From Hyphomicrobium_A sp963817485 (GTDB lineage Bacteria > Pseudomonadota > Alphaproteobacteria > Rhizobiales > Hyphomicrobiaceae): a stretch of 64,000 nucleotides of DNA. A program made the translations under genes and the position numbers. Each line of letters opens with the position of its first letter. Position 1 is the stretch's first letter. Where the stretch lies: positions 1 through 64,000 of the forward strand of contig CAWFOR010000020.1 in NCBI GenBank assembly GCA_963817485.1. Direction: 5' to 3'. Below are positions 19,711-28,312 of this stretch, in pieces. The notes beneath the pieces were generated by a model. It searched no databases. It saw only the letters and a list, made by a program, of their open reading frames with translations, and was not told the origin of the DNA.

Positions 19711-21075
19711 TTAGGCGCTCACGCTGGTGGGAAGCAGCGCGCAGCCGTGGCTGCCGAGCGCCATGTAGCCGGTCCCCGGTGCCAGCCGCAGCGTGCGCCC
19801 GTAGAAGGTGTTCCAGAAGTCATAGATCATCGCGGGCTTCGCCATCGTCGCCGACAGCGTCTCCACCGGCATGCCGCCGAACACGGGATGGTTGTTGGTG
19901 ATGACCGCGAGGTTGGCGCCGGCGACGGCCTCGGCAAGCGTCGGCGCCGGGGTAAGGCCGAAATCGCGGATCGCCTCGGGCGCGACCACGGCATCAAAGC
20001 CGCGCAAGGTCGCGCCGGGGAAGCGCTCCTTGATCGCCTCGAGGATGGGCCGGGCCATCGTTCCGCGCAGGTCGTCGGTCTCGGGCTGGCCCTTGAAGGC
20101 GAGGCCGAGCAGCGCGATGACGGGATTTTTCGGAAAGCCGTCGATTTGATCGACGATGCGCTTCAAGGCTGCCATCGATTGGGCGGGCTGCGCTTCGTTG
20201 AGACGGCGCGCGGCGAGCGTGATCTCCGGCGTGACGCCGAGCGCCTCGACGCCCTCCGCCATGATGTAGGGGTCTTTCTCCAGGCATGGTCCGCCGACGG
20301 GGCCCGGCAGCGGCAGGTTGGTGCGCTGGTAGCCGAGCTTGCCGGCGTTGATCACCTCGGCCGCGCTCACGCCGATGGCGTCGCAGATGCGCGCCACCTC
20401 GTTGGAGAAGGCGAAGTGCACGTCGCGCTGGGTGTTGTCCACGAGCTTGATGGTCTCGGCGGTCTCGAGGTTGGCGACGCGGATGGTCGTGACGGTGATG
20501 AACTGAAAGAGCTGGGAAGCGCGCACGGTTGCCTGCAGCGTGGCGCCGCCGACGATCTGGGGCAGCGTCCTCAGCTCCTTCAGCGCCGAGCCTTCGAGCG
20601 TCCGCTCGGGGCAGAAGGCGAGGTCGCAGGCGCGCCCCGTCGCTTCGAGGATGGGGGCGACGACGCTCCGCGTGGTGCCGAGCCGAACGGTGGAGCGCAG
20701 CACCACGAGCGCATTCGGCGGCATGGCGCCGGCCACCTCGCGCGCCGTGTGCTCGATCATGTCGAGGCGCGCGCGGCCGTTGGGGCCGAGCGGCGTGCCG
20801 ACCGTGATGATGTAGACGGTCGCGTCGCAGTCGGCGGGGATGCTCTCGTGCACGGTGAGCGCGCCGCTCTCGACCGCGCGGCTCAGATGATCCTGCAGCC
20901 CGGGCTCGTGGAAATGCGGCCGCCCCTTGCGCAGGTCGGCGACGACCTGCGGGCGGATCTCGATCCCCCACACGCGGAAGCCGACGCTCGCCATCGTCGC
21001 TGCCAGCGTGAGGCCGACGTAGCCGAGGCCGAGCACGCACACGGAGCGATCGGGGAAATTCTCTGGGACAAGCAT
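19711..21075 (-). CDS. Nucleotide-sugar dehydrogenase (UDP-glucose/UDP-HexNAc 6-dehydrogenase family)
   Basis: 454 aa with the three-domain UDPGDH/MDGDH fold. The NAD motif is VCVLGLGYVGLTLAA and VGTPLG is the next conserved block. The central helix carries NTQRDVHFAFSNEVARICD. The catalytic cysteine loop is GPVGGPCLEKDPYIMAEG. The C-terminal UDP-binding domain begins with ALLGLAFKGQPETDDLRGT. It oxidises the C6 hydroxyl of a nucleotide sugar to a uronate in two NAD steps. It resembles the WecC/VipA branch more than UDP-glucose dehydrogenase. It is the first structural gene after the hairpin and ops-like leader. Confidence 0.9.
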   Translation of the reverse strand: MLVPENFPDRSVCVLGLGYVGLTLAATMASVGFRVWGIEIRPQVVADLRKGRPHFHEPGLQDHLSRAVESGALTVHESIPADCDATVYIITVGTPLGPNGRARLDMIEHTAREVAGAMPPNALVVLRSTVRLGTTRSVVAPILEATGRACDLAFCPERTLEGSALKELRTLPQIVGGATLQATVRASQLFQFITVTTIRVANLETAETIKLVDNTQRDVHFAFSNEVARICDAIGVSAAEVINAGKLGYQRTNLPLPGPVGGPCLEKDPYIMAEGVEALGVTPEITLAARRLNEAQPAQSMAALKRIVDQIDGFPKNPVIALLGLAFKGQPETDDLRGTMARPILEAIKERFPGATLRGFDAVVAPEAIRDFGLTPAPTLAEAVAGANLAVITNNHPVFGGMPVETLSATMAKPAMIYDFWNTFYGRTLRLAPGTGYMALGSHGCALLPTSVSA

Positions 21076-21121
21076 GAGTGGAGGGAGGGTCCGGGTTTGG
21101 TGAGGCTGGATTGCTTTTGAG

Positions 21122-21159
21122 ACGCTACCGCACTTCGGGTGAATCGAGATTCACCCGAA
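21122..21159 (-). promoter_or_regulatory. Leader element: 26-base near-perfect palindrome followed by an ops-like motif
   Basis: Reading leftward, the leader contains TTCGGGTGAATC, a 2-base centre, and GATTCACCCGAA (21159 to 21134), which can form an RNA hairpin of 11 base pairs with a 4-base loop. Two bases further on comes GCGGTAGCGT (21131 to 21122), identical over 10 bases to the core of the enterobacterial ops element (GGCGGTAGCGTG). The element lies 47 bases before the dehydrogenase start and 28 bases after the NusG-like stop. It is a candidate recruitment site for that NusG paralogue, by ops or by RNA hairpin as for LoaP. Confidence 0.5.
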
Positions 21160-21186
21160 CCGCCGCCGGCTTCGTCGCCGGACTTG

Positions 21187-21696
21187 TCAGACCGCGCCGA
21201 TACTCGCGGCGGGGACGTTGACGCGCACCTCGCGGCCGAGCAGCGAGAGGAGAACCGCGACGCGGCTTTCGCCCGCGATGCGTTCCAGAATTCCGCGTGC
21301 CTCCGCGAAGATGCCGTCGGTCACGCGCACGGGGCTGCCCGGCGCGATGCCGGCCGGAAGGCCAAGTTTGACGAAGCCGTCGCCGTCCTCGCGCGCGCGG
21401 ATCTCGCTGACCACAGCGTCGGGCACGAGGGCCGGCATGTCTCCGGCCAAAACGAGGTGGTTGACGCCGAATGTCGAATGTATGGCGCGCCAGTGGTCGC
21501 GCGCGGAATCGAGCTTGACGAAGAGATAGCGCGGGAACAGCGGCCGCGGCACCATCTCGGTCTTGCGGGCGTGGCTGCGGCGGCGGAGGTAGCGCGGAAG
21601 ATAGGTCTCGAACCCTTGCCGGCCAAGGTTAACCGCGGCGCAGTCCTCCTGATGCGGCCGCGTGTGCACGACATGCCAATGGCGCGGTGCTGTCAT
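21187..21696 (-). CDS. NusG/RfaH-type transcription antitermination protein
   Basis: 169 aa. The N-terminal NGN domain is clear: HWHVVHTRPHQEDCAAVNL, FETYLPRYLRRRSHAR, then VPRPLFPRYLFVKLD. A C-terminal KOW domain follows with GSPVRVTDGIFAEARGILE and VNVPAASIGAV. The position at the head of a 10-kb glycan operon marks it as a specialised NusG paralogue (RfaH, UpxY, LoaP, ActX-like) rather than housekeeping NusG. Such proteins bind RNA polymerase and suppress termination in long operons. ATG 21696 overlaps the stop of the regulator gene (ATGA). Confidence 0.9.
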   Translation of the reverse strand: MTAPRHWHVVHTRPHQEDCAAVNLGRQGFETYLPRYLRRRSHARKTEMVPRPLFPRYLFVKLDSARDHWRAIHSTFGVNHLVLAGDMPALVPDAVVSEIRAREDGDGFVKLGLPAGIAPGSPVRVTDGIFAEARGILERIAGESRVAVLLSLLGREVRVNVPAASIGAV

Positions 21697-22367
21697 GGGT
21701 TGCCCCCCTCGATCGCGCCGGCCCCGGGCTCATCCTGGCGCGGGCGGATGCGCAGGCGCAGGAGCTCGGGTGCGTGCACCCGCTCGGGTCCGAAGGCTAC
21801 GACGGCGGCCTCGAAAATCTCGCGCGCATCGATCATCGCGGTTACCAGGACGGCGTCGATCGGCCCGAGGACAGCGGCCTCGCGCAGAAGCGTCTCGGAA
21901 TCGGCTCCGCCGGGCAGCGTCCCTGCGATCTCGACGGGGTGCTCGGCCGCGACAAGGCTCGCGATGTCGGCGAGGTCGCCGGCGCCGAGCAGGACGACGC
22001 GGCGCTGCCCGCGGGCGGCGGCGGCGGCAAACAGCTCGCCGAACTGCACGCGGGCCTGGTGGAAGAGCGAGAAGGAATGGCGCAGATAGGCCGCGGTCAG
22101 CCGCGATTTCTCGGCAAAGCCTTGCGGCGTCAGGTAGTAGGCGTAGCGCCGGGTGGGGGCCTCGCTCACCTTGATCAGCCCCTTGCGCACACAACGCTTG
22201 AGGTAGGAGTTGGCGAGGCCGAGGGCGATGCCGAGCTCACTGGCGACGGAGCGCTGGGTCACGTCCGGGTTGCGGTCGACGACGTCGAGCATGCCCAGCA
22301 CGATCTGGTCGCCCGATTGGGCGTGGCGCTCTTCGCGCACCTTGACCGAGGCTTTCGCTGATGCCAT
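21693..22367 (-). CDS. Winged-helix regulator with a C-terminal Rossmann-like domain
   Basis: 224 aa. Residues about 20-90 form a winged helix-turn-helix: IVLGMLDVVDRNPDVTQRSV, then ELGIALGLANSYLKRCVRKG and the wing YYLTPQGFAEKSRL. This is the MarR-type layout seen in EPS-associated regulators. Residues about 120-200 look like a dinucleotide or PglD-N-type Rossmann unit (RRVVLLGAGDLADIASLVAA). The start is ATG 22367. It is co-transcribed with the antiterminator and faces the initiating transferase gene across a region with two 17-base palindromes, which may be its operators. Confidence 0.75.
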   Translation of the reverse strand: MASAKASVKVREERHAQSGDQIVLGMLDVVDRNPDVTQRSVASELGIALGLANSYLKRCVRKGLIKVSEAPTRRYAYYLTPQGFAEKSRLTAAYLRHSFSLFHQARVQFGELFAAAAARGQRRVVLLGAGDLADIASLVAAEHPVEIAGTLPGGADSETLLREAAVLGPIDAVLVTAMIDAREIFEAAVVAFGPERVHAPELLRLRIRPRQDEPGAGAIEGGNP

Positions 22368-22403
22368 GCGGCAGGTCCCCTCCGCCCGCTTGAACGCCCC
22401 TCG

Positions 22404-22420
22404 CGTTCATCGCGTGAACG
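22404..22420. promoter_or_regulatory. Palindrome 1, candidate operator
   Basis: CGTTCATCGCGTGAACG is an inverted repeat with 6-base arms (CGTTCA/TGAACG) and a 5-base centre. It lies 37 bases upstream of the winged-helix gene start, in a divergent promoter region. A second copy of the same arms lies 24 bases on, centre to centre. The likely binder is the adjacent winged-helix protein (inference). Confidence 0.5.
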
Positions 22421-22427
22421 CTTACTA

Positions 22428-22444
22428 CGTTCACAACGTGAACG
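22428..22444. promoter_or_regulatory. Palindrome 2, candidate operator
   Basis: CGTTCACAACGTGAACG has 7-base arms (CGTTCAC/GTGAACG) and a 3-base centre. It repeats the arms of the palindrome at 22404-22420. A further lone half-site, TGAACG, is at 22391-22396. Paired sites of this kind suggest a dimeric or tetrameric repressor/activator controlling one or both divergent genes. Confidence 0.5.
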
Positions 22445-22608
22445 TCAATAAAGGCAATACAGTGCCCACAGGATTGGTTAACGGCGCGCCGTGCGCTGAG
22501 CTGGTGGGTAGGGAGGGCCTTCGCGGGCGTGAAAAGCTGTTGCCAGCAGGGTGTACGGCCCTGATAGAGCTTTGATCCGCTAAGAAGCCGCCGGGGGAAG
22601 GCGCCTCA

Positions 22609-23661
22609 ATGCCTGCAGCCATGACCGAGACTGCGAACGCCTGGCTGGCCACGGGCGGTATCGCCCCCCTCGTGTTCTTCGCCTCCCTCGCGATCGCGTG
22701 GGCGCTGATCGCCCTGACGCTGCCGGTGTTCCGGCGCTTTGCCCTGGCGGTGCCGAACGCGCGCTCCTCGCATAAGGCGGTGACCCCGCAGGGCGGGGGC
22801 TTCGGCGTCATCGCGGCTACCGTCGGCGTCACGGCGCTGGCGCTGCTGGCCTCGTCGTCGCTGGCCGGTGCGTCGCAGGTCGGAACCTGGCAGGTGCTCG
22901 CCGCCACGGTGCTGCTGGCGGTGGTGGGCGCCATCGACGACGCAAAGCATCTCTCGCCCGCGCCGAAGTTCGCCGCTCAGGGTGTTGCCGTCCTCCTGGT
23001 TCTCGCGGCGCTGCCCGAGGGCATGCGCGTTTGCCCATTGCTGCCGTGGACGATCGAGCGTGCCGCAATGCTCATTGCCGGGCTCTGGCTCGTGAACCTC
23101 GTCAACTTCATGGACGGCATCGACTGGATGATGGTCGCCGAGGTGGTGCCGGTGACCGGCGGCGTCGCCCTCGTCGGTGCGCTCGGCGCGCTGCCCCCCG
23201 AGGCGCTCATCGTTGCGCTTGCGCTCAACGGGGCGATGCTCGGCTTTGCGCCATTCAACCGGCCGGTCGCGCGGCTGTTCCTCGGTGATATGGGGAGCCT
23301 GCCCATCGGGCTCCTGCTGTTCTGGCTGCTTTTGCTCGTCGCCGGATCCGGGCACGTCGCCGCGGCGCTGCTGCTGCCGCTGTATTTCGTCGCCGACGCC
23401 ACCGTGACGCTGGCGCGCCGCGCGCGCGCCGGCGAGCGCGTATGGGAGGCGCACCGCACGCACTTCTACCAACGCGCGCGCGACAACGGCTTTGACACGC
23501 TCGGCATCGTCGGGCGCGTATTTGCGGTGAACTGCGGCCTCGTGGCTCTGGCGGCGGCAAGCGTCGCGCTGGCGTCGCCGCTGGCGAGCCTCGTCACCCT
23601 TGCGCTGGGTGCGATGCTCGTCGCGTGGCTGCTTGCGACCTTCGCGCGGAGGCGGCGGTGA
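22609..23661 (+). CDS. Polyprenyl-phosphate sugar-1-phosphate transferase (WecA/WbpL-type)
   Basis: 350 aa, integral membrane, about 10-11 segments. It shows the hallmarks of the MraY/WecA superfamily: AIDDAKHLSPAPKF (DD), LVNLVNFMDGIDWMMVAE (NxxNxxDGID), FLGDMGSLPIG and the cytoplasmic HRTHFYQRA (HxxH). It transfers a HexNAc- or deoxy-HexNAc-1-phosphate to undecaprenyl phosphate, the first step in O-antigen or EPS repeat assembly. ATG 22609 has GGGGGAAG upstream. It faces the regulator across palindromic sites, and the following epimerase overlaps it by 4 bases. Confidence 0.9.
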   Translation: MPAAMTETANAWLATGGIAPLVFFASLAIAWALIALTLPVFRRFALAVPNARSSHKAVTPQGGGFGVIAATVGVTALALLASSSLAGASQVGTWQVLAATVLLAVVGAIDDAKHLSPAPKFAAQGVAVLLVLAALPEGMRVCPLLPWTIERAAMLIAGLWLVNLVNFMDGIDWMMVAEVVPVTGGVALVGALGALPPEALIVALALNGAMLGFAPFNRPVARLFLGDMGSLPIGLLLFWLLLLVAGSGHVAAALLLPLYFVADATVTLARRARAGERVWEAHRTHFYQRARDNGFDTLGIVGRVFAVNCGLVALAAASVALASPLASLVTLALGAMLVAWLLATFARRRR

Positions 23662-24591
23662 GCGAGCGCATTCTCGTCACCGGCGCCTCGGGCTTCGTCG
23701 GCAGAGCGCTTGTCGCAGCCTTGGCGCAAGCGGGCCACGAGGTGACGGGCGGCGACGCGCCGGCCTGGAGCCGCCGCGCTTCCGCCGGGCGTAGAGGCCG
23801 TCGCCGTGCCCGACTTCCGCAATCCAGTCGATTGGGCGCCGCTGCTCGCGGGCGTCGACGCTGTCGTGCACCTCGCCGGCATCGCCCACGTCGGCCTCGA
23901 CCTCGATCCCGCGCTCTATGATCGCGTCATTCGCGACGCGACGACGGAGCTCGCCGCCGCCTGCGCCAAGGCCGGCGTGCGCCGGCTGGTGTTCGTATCG
24001 TCGGTGCGGGCGCAGTGCGGCGCCTCGGCGCCGGGCGTGCTGCGCGAGGCCGACACGCCGCGGCCAGCCGAAGCTTACGGCCGCGCCAAGCTCGCCGCCG
24101 AGGTGGCGGCTCTCGCCGGCGCGACGCCGTGCACGATCCTGCGCCCGGTGATGGTCTATGGCCCCGGCGTCGCCGGCAACCTCGCGACCCTGATGCGGAT
24201 TGCCGATACGCCGTGGCCGCTGCCGTTCGCGGCGTTCGACAACCGGCGCTCGCTCGTCAGCCTCGACAACCTCATTGCGGCGATCACCTTCGTGCTCGGC
24301 TCCACGGCCACGCAGAACGAGACCTACCTCGTTGCCGACGCCGAGCCCGTCACCTTCGCCGAGATCGTCACGGCGCTTCGCCGCGGTCTTGGCCGTCCGC
24401 CGCGGCTCTACCCGGTGCCGCCGGCGCTGTTTGCGACCGCGCTCAAAGCGCTCGGCAAGGCGGACATGTGGGAACGCCTCGGGGGCTCGCTGGTCGTCGA
24501 CCCCGGCAAGCTGATCGGCGCCGGCTGGCGGCCGCGCGGCGACACCAAGGCTGGCCTAGCGCGACTCGCGGCAGCCTCACGCGCGGCGTGA
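23658..24591 (+). CDS. NAD-dependent epimerase, WbpV/GalE-like (one apparent frameshift)
   Basis: The N-terminus MSERILVTGASGFVGRALV is in one frame, and the rest (from VAVPDFRNPVDWAPLLAGVD) in another; they join near 23770. The second part contains VVHLAGIAHVGLDLDP, VFVSSVRAQCG, the catalytic YGRAK (YxxxK), ILRPVMVYGPGVAGN and RSLVSLDNLIAAI, the usual order for UDP-HexNAc epimerases found beside WbpL-type transferases. GTG 23658 overlaps the transferase stop (GTGA). It probably supplies the nucleotide sugar used by that transferase. The 3' end overlaps the convergent GT4 by 15 bases. Confidence 0.75.
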
Positions 24592-25734
24592 TAGGCCCGC
24601 CCGCCGCGCAAGCTCATCATAGACAGCGAGCGTGTCGCCGATGACGGCGTCGAGCGAGAACTCGCGCTCGACCATGCGCCGACCGGCCGCGCCGTAGCGC
24701 GCGCACAGCTCCGGCCGCGCGATCGCTTCGCGCAGCGCGGCGGCGAGCGCGGGCACGTCGCGCGGCGGCACCAGCCAGCCGTTCTCGCCCGGTCGCACGA
24801 TCTCGCGGCAGCCCGGAACGTCGGTGGCGACGATGGCGCGCGCGCTGGCCGCTGCCTCGAGCAGCGCCTTCGGCAGTCCCTCGCCGTAGAACGTCGGCAG
24901 GCACACGAGGCTCGCCTCGGAAAGGACGCGCGGCATGTCCTCGCGCCAGCCCCAGTATTCGATGTCTCCGCTGGCGACGAAGCGGTCGATCTCCGCGCGC
25001 GAGACGGCGGCGACGTTGTCGGCGTCGGGCTTGCCGACGAGGGCGAAGCGCGCGGCAACGCCCTCGGCCTTGAGCAGCGCCGCTGCCTGCATGAACTCGC
25101 GCACGCCTTTGGCGATCAAGAGCCGCGCCGGCAGCACGACGAGCGGTGCGCCGGGCGGTGGCGGCTCGGTCGCATAGCGCTTGGGGTCGACGCCCGAGCC
25201 GCGGATCAGCCGGATGTTCTCGGCCCGCGTGAGCCTCCGCCGTGCAAGCAGCGCGGCATCATCGGCGTTCTGCACGATGGTGCGCGTGTTTGCGCCCGCG
25301 AGCGCGGAGCGCAATGCCGTCGTCACCAGCGGGCGCAGCGTGCGCGCCTTGGTACTGTCGGAGCTGAAGACCCACCCCAGCCCCATGAGCGCATTGACGA
25401 CGCCTTTGGCGTGCGCCGCGCGGGCAGCCAGCGAGCCGTAGATGACGGGCTTCACGGCGACGTTGTGGACGAGATCGGGGGCGATGCGCCGGTATTGGCC
25501 GACGAGCTCGGCGACCGACTTGAGCTCGTGCCAGGGATGGAGACTTGCGCGACCGATCGTGATGGGGGCGAGCTTGAGGCCGGCGTCGCGAATGGTGGCG
25601 CCATCCTTCAGGACCTGCGTGACGACCGTCACGTCGTATCCGGCCTCCTTGGCGGCGACGGCGAGCGCCAGCCGGTGGGAGACGAAGTACCAGTCGACCG
25701 AGACGAAGTAGAGGAGCTTTGGCCGCGCTGCCAC
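24577..25734 (-). CDS. GT4 glycosyltransferase
   Basis: 385 aa from the chosen GTG 25734 (AARPKLLYFVSVDWYFVSHR). The N-terminal domain has VHNVAVKPVIYGSLAAR and GLGWVF. The donor domain has LPARLLIAKGVREFMQAA (cf. R-x-x-K-G in PglA/WbpU-like enzymes), FALVGKPDADN, YWGWREDMPRVLSEASL, FYGEGLPKALLEAAASARA (E-x7-E) and GENGWLVPP. The start is uncertain: the open frame extends upstream, but that part has coding noise, a CxxC pair and no ribosome site. It is likely the second sugar transferase acting after the WecA-type enzyme. It is convergent with the epimerase. Confidence 0.8.
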   Translation of the reverse strand: MAARPKLLYFVSVDWYFVSHRLALAVAAKEAGYDVTVVTQVLKDGATIRDAGLKLAPITIGRASLHPWHELKSVAELVGQYRRIAPDLVHNVAVKPVIYGSLAARAAHAKGVVNALMGLGWVFSSDSTKARTLRPLVTTALRSALAGANTRTIVQNADDAALLARRRLTRAENIRLIRGSGVDPKRYATEPPPPGAPLVVLPARLLIAKGVREFMQAAALLKAEGVAARFALVGKPDADNVAAVSRAEIDRFVASGDIEYWGWREDMPRVLSEASLVCLPTFYGEGLPKALLEAAASARAIVATDVPGCREIVRPGENGWLVPPRDVPALAAALREAIARPELCARYGAAGRRMVEREFSLDAVIGDTLAVYDELARRAGLSRRA

Positions 25735-26048
25735 GTCAGGCGCTCGTCCGGCAGATGCTCGCCGGGCCGGGCGCAGCCCATCCGCTCCGGCCCCGCAGAT
25801 GGCGCATATCGATCCGGGCGCTAGACATGAGGGCTCCGGGTTGGCTCGGCCGGGATGATCGGCCGCGGCGCGAACCATAGGCATCCGGGGTCCGCGTGCC
25901 AATGCGCCGCAGCACGGGCACCGCAAAAAATTCGACGGATTGTTCAACATCGAAAACGACAACGATTGAGTTGGGCACGGCGCCGACCTAGCGTCAGCCA
26001 AAACAATCCGCCTGTTTGCAGGCGGTCAGGGGAACGCCGGGGTGGGAG

Positions 26049-27378
26049 ATGTTCTCGAACGTACTCGATAGGGCGGGGTGCCCGCGCAGCGAGCGGCGCT
26101 GGGGCATTGTCCTCGGCAGCCTCCTCGCCGTTGCCGTGGCGGCGGCGATCGTGAGCGCGCGCACGCAGCCCTTCATGTTGACGCTGGTGGTCGCGGGCTT
26201 TCTCGGCGCTGCGGCCGTGCGCGGCAACCTGCAGAGCGCGATTCCGCGGCGGAGTTCCGTAGGGCTGCACCTTGCCCTCTTGCTGCTTTATGCCTTGGCG
26301 AGCGCGGCCTGGGGTATGGATCCGCCGGGGACCCTATTGGCCGTATCGCTCGCGATGCTGGTGGCGCTCGGCACCATCGCCCTCATGCAGCTTTTCGCCG
26401 AGGAGCCCTTAGGCAACCTTTTGCACATGGGCGAGGGGGTATGGGCCGCCTACGTCGTGGGGCTGCTCTATCTGCTCATCGAGATCGCCTCGGATCAGAG
26501 CATAAAGCTCTGGCTCTATAACCTCATAGGGCTCGGTCAGCCGGATCTGCCGCATCCGGGTGTGTACGAATGGTCCGGTGGGCGGCTCGTCGCCATCTCC
26601 GACGAGGAGATTAAGCGCAACATTGCCCCCCTTACGCTGTTCCTGTGGCCTGCAGTGCTCGCCGCGCTCGGCACCTTTACCCTCGCGAGAGGCCGCGCGG
26701 TGGCCATCGCCATCGTCGCTCTCGCCGGCACCGTGGTGATGCTCGCAACGCACGGCACCTCCAAGCTCGCCTTCGCCGGCGCGCTTCTCGTGTTTGCGAT
26801 CGCTTCATTCGCGCCGCGGCTGGCGGGGCGGGTGGTCGTGCTCGCGTGGGTCATCGCCTGCGTCGCCGTGCTGCCGGCGGCGCTGATCGCGCACCGCCTC
26901 GACCTGCACAACGCCGCCTGGCTCGAGCCGTCGACGCGTCACCGCATCATCATCTGGAACTATACGGCCGAGCAGGTCTTGAGGGCGCCCTTGCTTGGCG
27001 TCGGGGCGCGCACGACCTACGTGTTGGGACCGCAGCTCGAGCAGACGCTCGAGACGCCGCCCGACGAGCAGTTCCGGCGCACGCTGTCGACGCATTCGCA
27101 CAGCGTCTATCTGCAGACCTGGTTCGAGCTGGGCCTCGTCGGCGTGACACTGCTGACGCTTCTGGGGCTCGCGATCCTGCAGGCGATCCGCGGCGCTAGC
27201 CGTTCCGCTGCAGCGCTACGCTTATGCGACCTTCGCCTCCGCCGCGATCATGGCGGCGTCGAGCTACGGCATGTGGCAAATCTGGTTCATCGCGATGTTC
27301 GGGCTGTGCGCGGCGCTCTTCGCGCTCGGCGCCGAGCTCAACAGCAAGCGAGATCGGGCCGCAAACCTCAGCGCTTGA
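26049..27378 (+). CDS. O-antigen ligase/Wzy-type polymerase (one apparent frameshift)
   Basis: A polytopic protein of about 440 aa with 10-12 predicted membrane helices and a large periplasmic loop. The loop contains STHSHSVYLQTWFELGLVG, the histidine-bearing signature of the Wzy_C/O-antigen ligase superfamily. The frame changes near 27200; the third frame reads AVPLQRYAYATFASAAIMAA and MWQIWFIAMFGLCAAL, then stops at TGA 27376-27378. It either polymerises repeat units or ligates glycan to a lipid. Together with the WecA-type transferase and the flippase it makes a Wzx/Wzy-type assembly set. The 3' end overlaps a convergent lipoprotein gene by 11 bases. Confidence 0.75.
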
Positions 27379-27790
27379 TCGAGGCCGTCTCGATGGGGCA
27401 GCCCTTGCGCACCATCGTCGCATCGACCGCGGCGGATTCCGCTTGCGCTTGCTTGTATTCGGCAATGGCCGGGACGCCGTCGCCAGGCTGGCCGAACAGG
27501 CGACCCCAGGTGGAGGCCACCGTGGTGGGCAGCTCCTGCACCTGCTCGAGCGCGCTCTTGGACAGCTTCTGCATCTGCTCCTGCAGCCCCAGGGAGCGCT
27601 CCTGCAGCGCTCGGCAGCCGAGCCCCTGCTCCTGATCGGAGAGGACGTAGTTGCCGGTTTGCTGATAGCCGGGGTGGGGCGCGCCGGAGAGGCTCTGCAC
27701 GGTCGAGCACCCGCCGAGCACAACGGCGGAGAGCGCACAAAGGCACGCAAGCGCGCCCGCACTGCCGATACCGTTCCTAAATCCCAGCAT
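27368..27790 (-). CDS. Lipoprotein of a three-member local family (member 1)
   Basis: 140 aa from ATG 27790 with GGCAGAG upstream. The signal sequence LACLCALSAVVLGGC ends in a lipobox (VLGGC), so the mature protein is lipid-anchored. The mature part has YVLSDQEQGLGCRALQERSL and ends near VRKGCPIETASIKR. The G-x-x-C-x-x-L-x-x-E pattern and a C-terminal Cys also occur in the two lipoprotein genes just upstream (27943 and 28313), which suggests common ancestry. I do not recognise the family. Confidence 0.65.
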   Translation of the reverse strand: MLGFRNGIGSAGALACLCALSAVVLGGCSTVQSLSGAPHPGYQQTGNYVLSDQEQGLGCRALQERSLGLQEQMQKLSKSALEQVQELPTTVASTWGRLFGQPGDGVPAIAEYKQAQAESAAVDATMVRKGCPIETASIKR

Positions 27791-27942
27791 CTCTGCCTTG
27801 TCCCCTAACGGCAGTGCAATATTTAGCTGTGCGAAACGACAGTGCCACCCGAGTCGCAGACAAAAATTGCCGCTGTGCTCTCTGGGCCACAGCGAAAAAG
27901 CGCGCCATAACAGGGCCTTACAACTCGTCATGCGCGGACAAT

Positions 27943-28248
27943 TCACCTGCATTTGTTGTCGGCAAAGATCTTTTCGATCGCCTTTACCTCACCACTCAAC
28001 TGCGAGAGCTCTTGTTCGCGTTTCTGCTCGTCTTCAACGGGAACCAGGCTGGGAGCCAAATCTGTTTGTCGGGTAGCAATCCGTCGCTTTTCGTTCTTCA
28101 GTTGCTGGCACGTCATTCCTAGATACTGGGCTGGCGCGACATCGGCCGCAGGCACGGTTGGATTGCTCCAACTGGCGCAGCCAGCTAGCCCGCTGGCCGC
28201 AGCTAAGACAATGGCTCCAGCGCATATATGCGGTTGCCGCATCGCCAA
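27943..28248 (-). CDS. Small lipoprotein of a three-member local family (member 2)
   Basis: 101 aa. The signal peptide ends with a lipobox, VLAAASGLAGC. The mature part reads YLGMTCQQLKNEKRRIATR, then DLAPSLVPVEDEQ and LSQLSGEVKAIEKIFADNKC. Besides the lipid-modified Cys it has two further cysteines (MTC and NKC), which could form a disulfide. It is closely similar to the gene at 28313-28597: Y-x-G-M-x-C-x-x-L, D-L-x-P-x-L-x-P, G-E-x-x-A-L and K-C line up. Predicted periplasmic-facing and helical. Function unknown. Confidence 0.75.
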   Translation of the reverse strand: MAMRQPHICAGAIVLAAASGLAGCASWSNPTVPAADVAPAQYLGMTCQQLKNEKRRIATRQTDLAPSLVPVEDEQKREQELSQLSGEVKAIEKIFADNKCR

Positions 28249-28312
28249 CGGCTGCGCCTGAAAGAAGGCAGTAAAATGGGCGTTCTTGGATGGGCACGCA
28301 GTTGGGCCGGGG

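Noticed and set aside
18712..21120. 802-codon rightward open frame
   Set aside because: It is antisense to the intact epimerase and nucleotide-sugar dehydrogenase genes, whose motifs are certain.
25735..26001. N-terminal extension of the GT4 at 24577 with a CxxC motif
   Set aside because: The extension is in frame but looks non-coding (rich in Arg/Pro/Ala), and the GT4 domain begins at residue 5 from the GTG at 25734.
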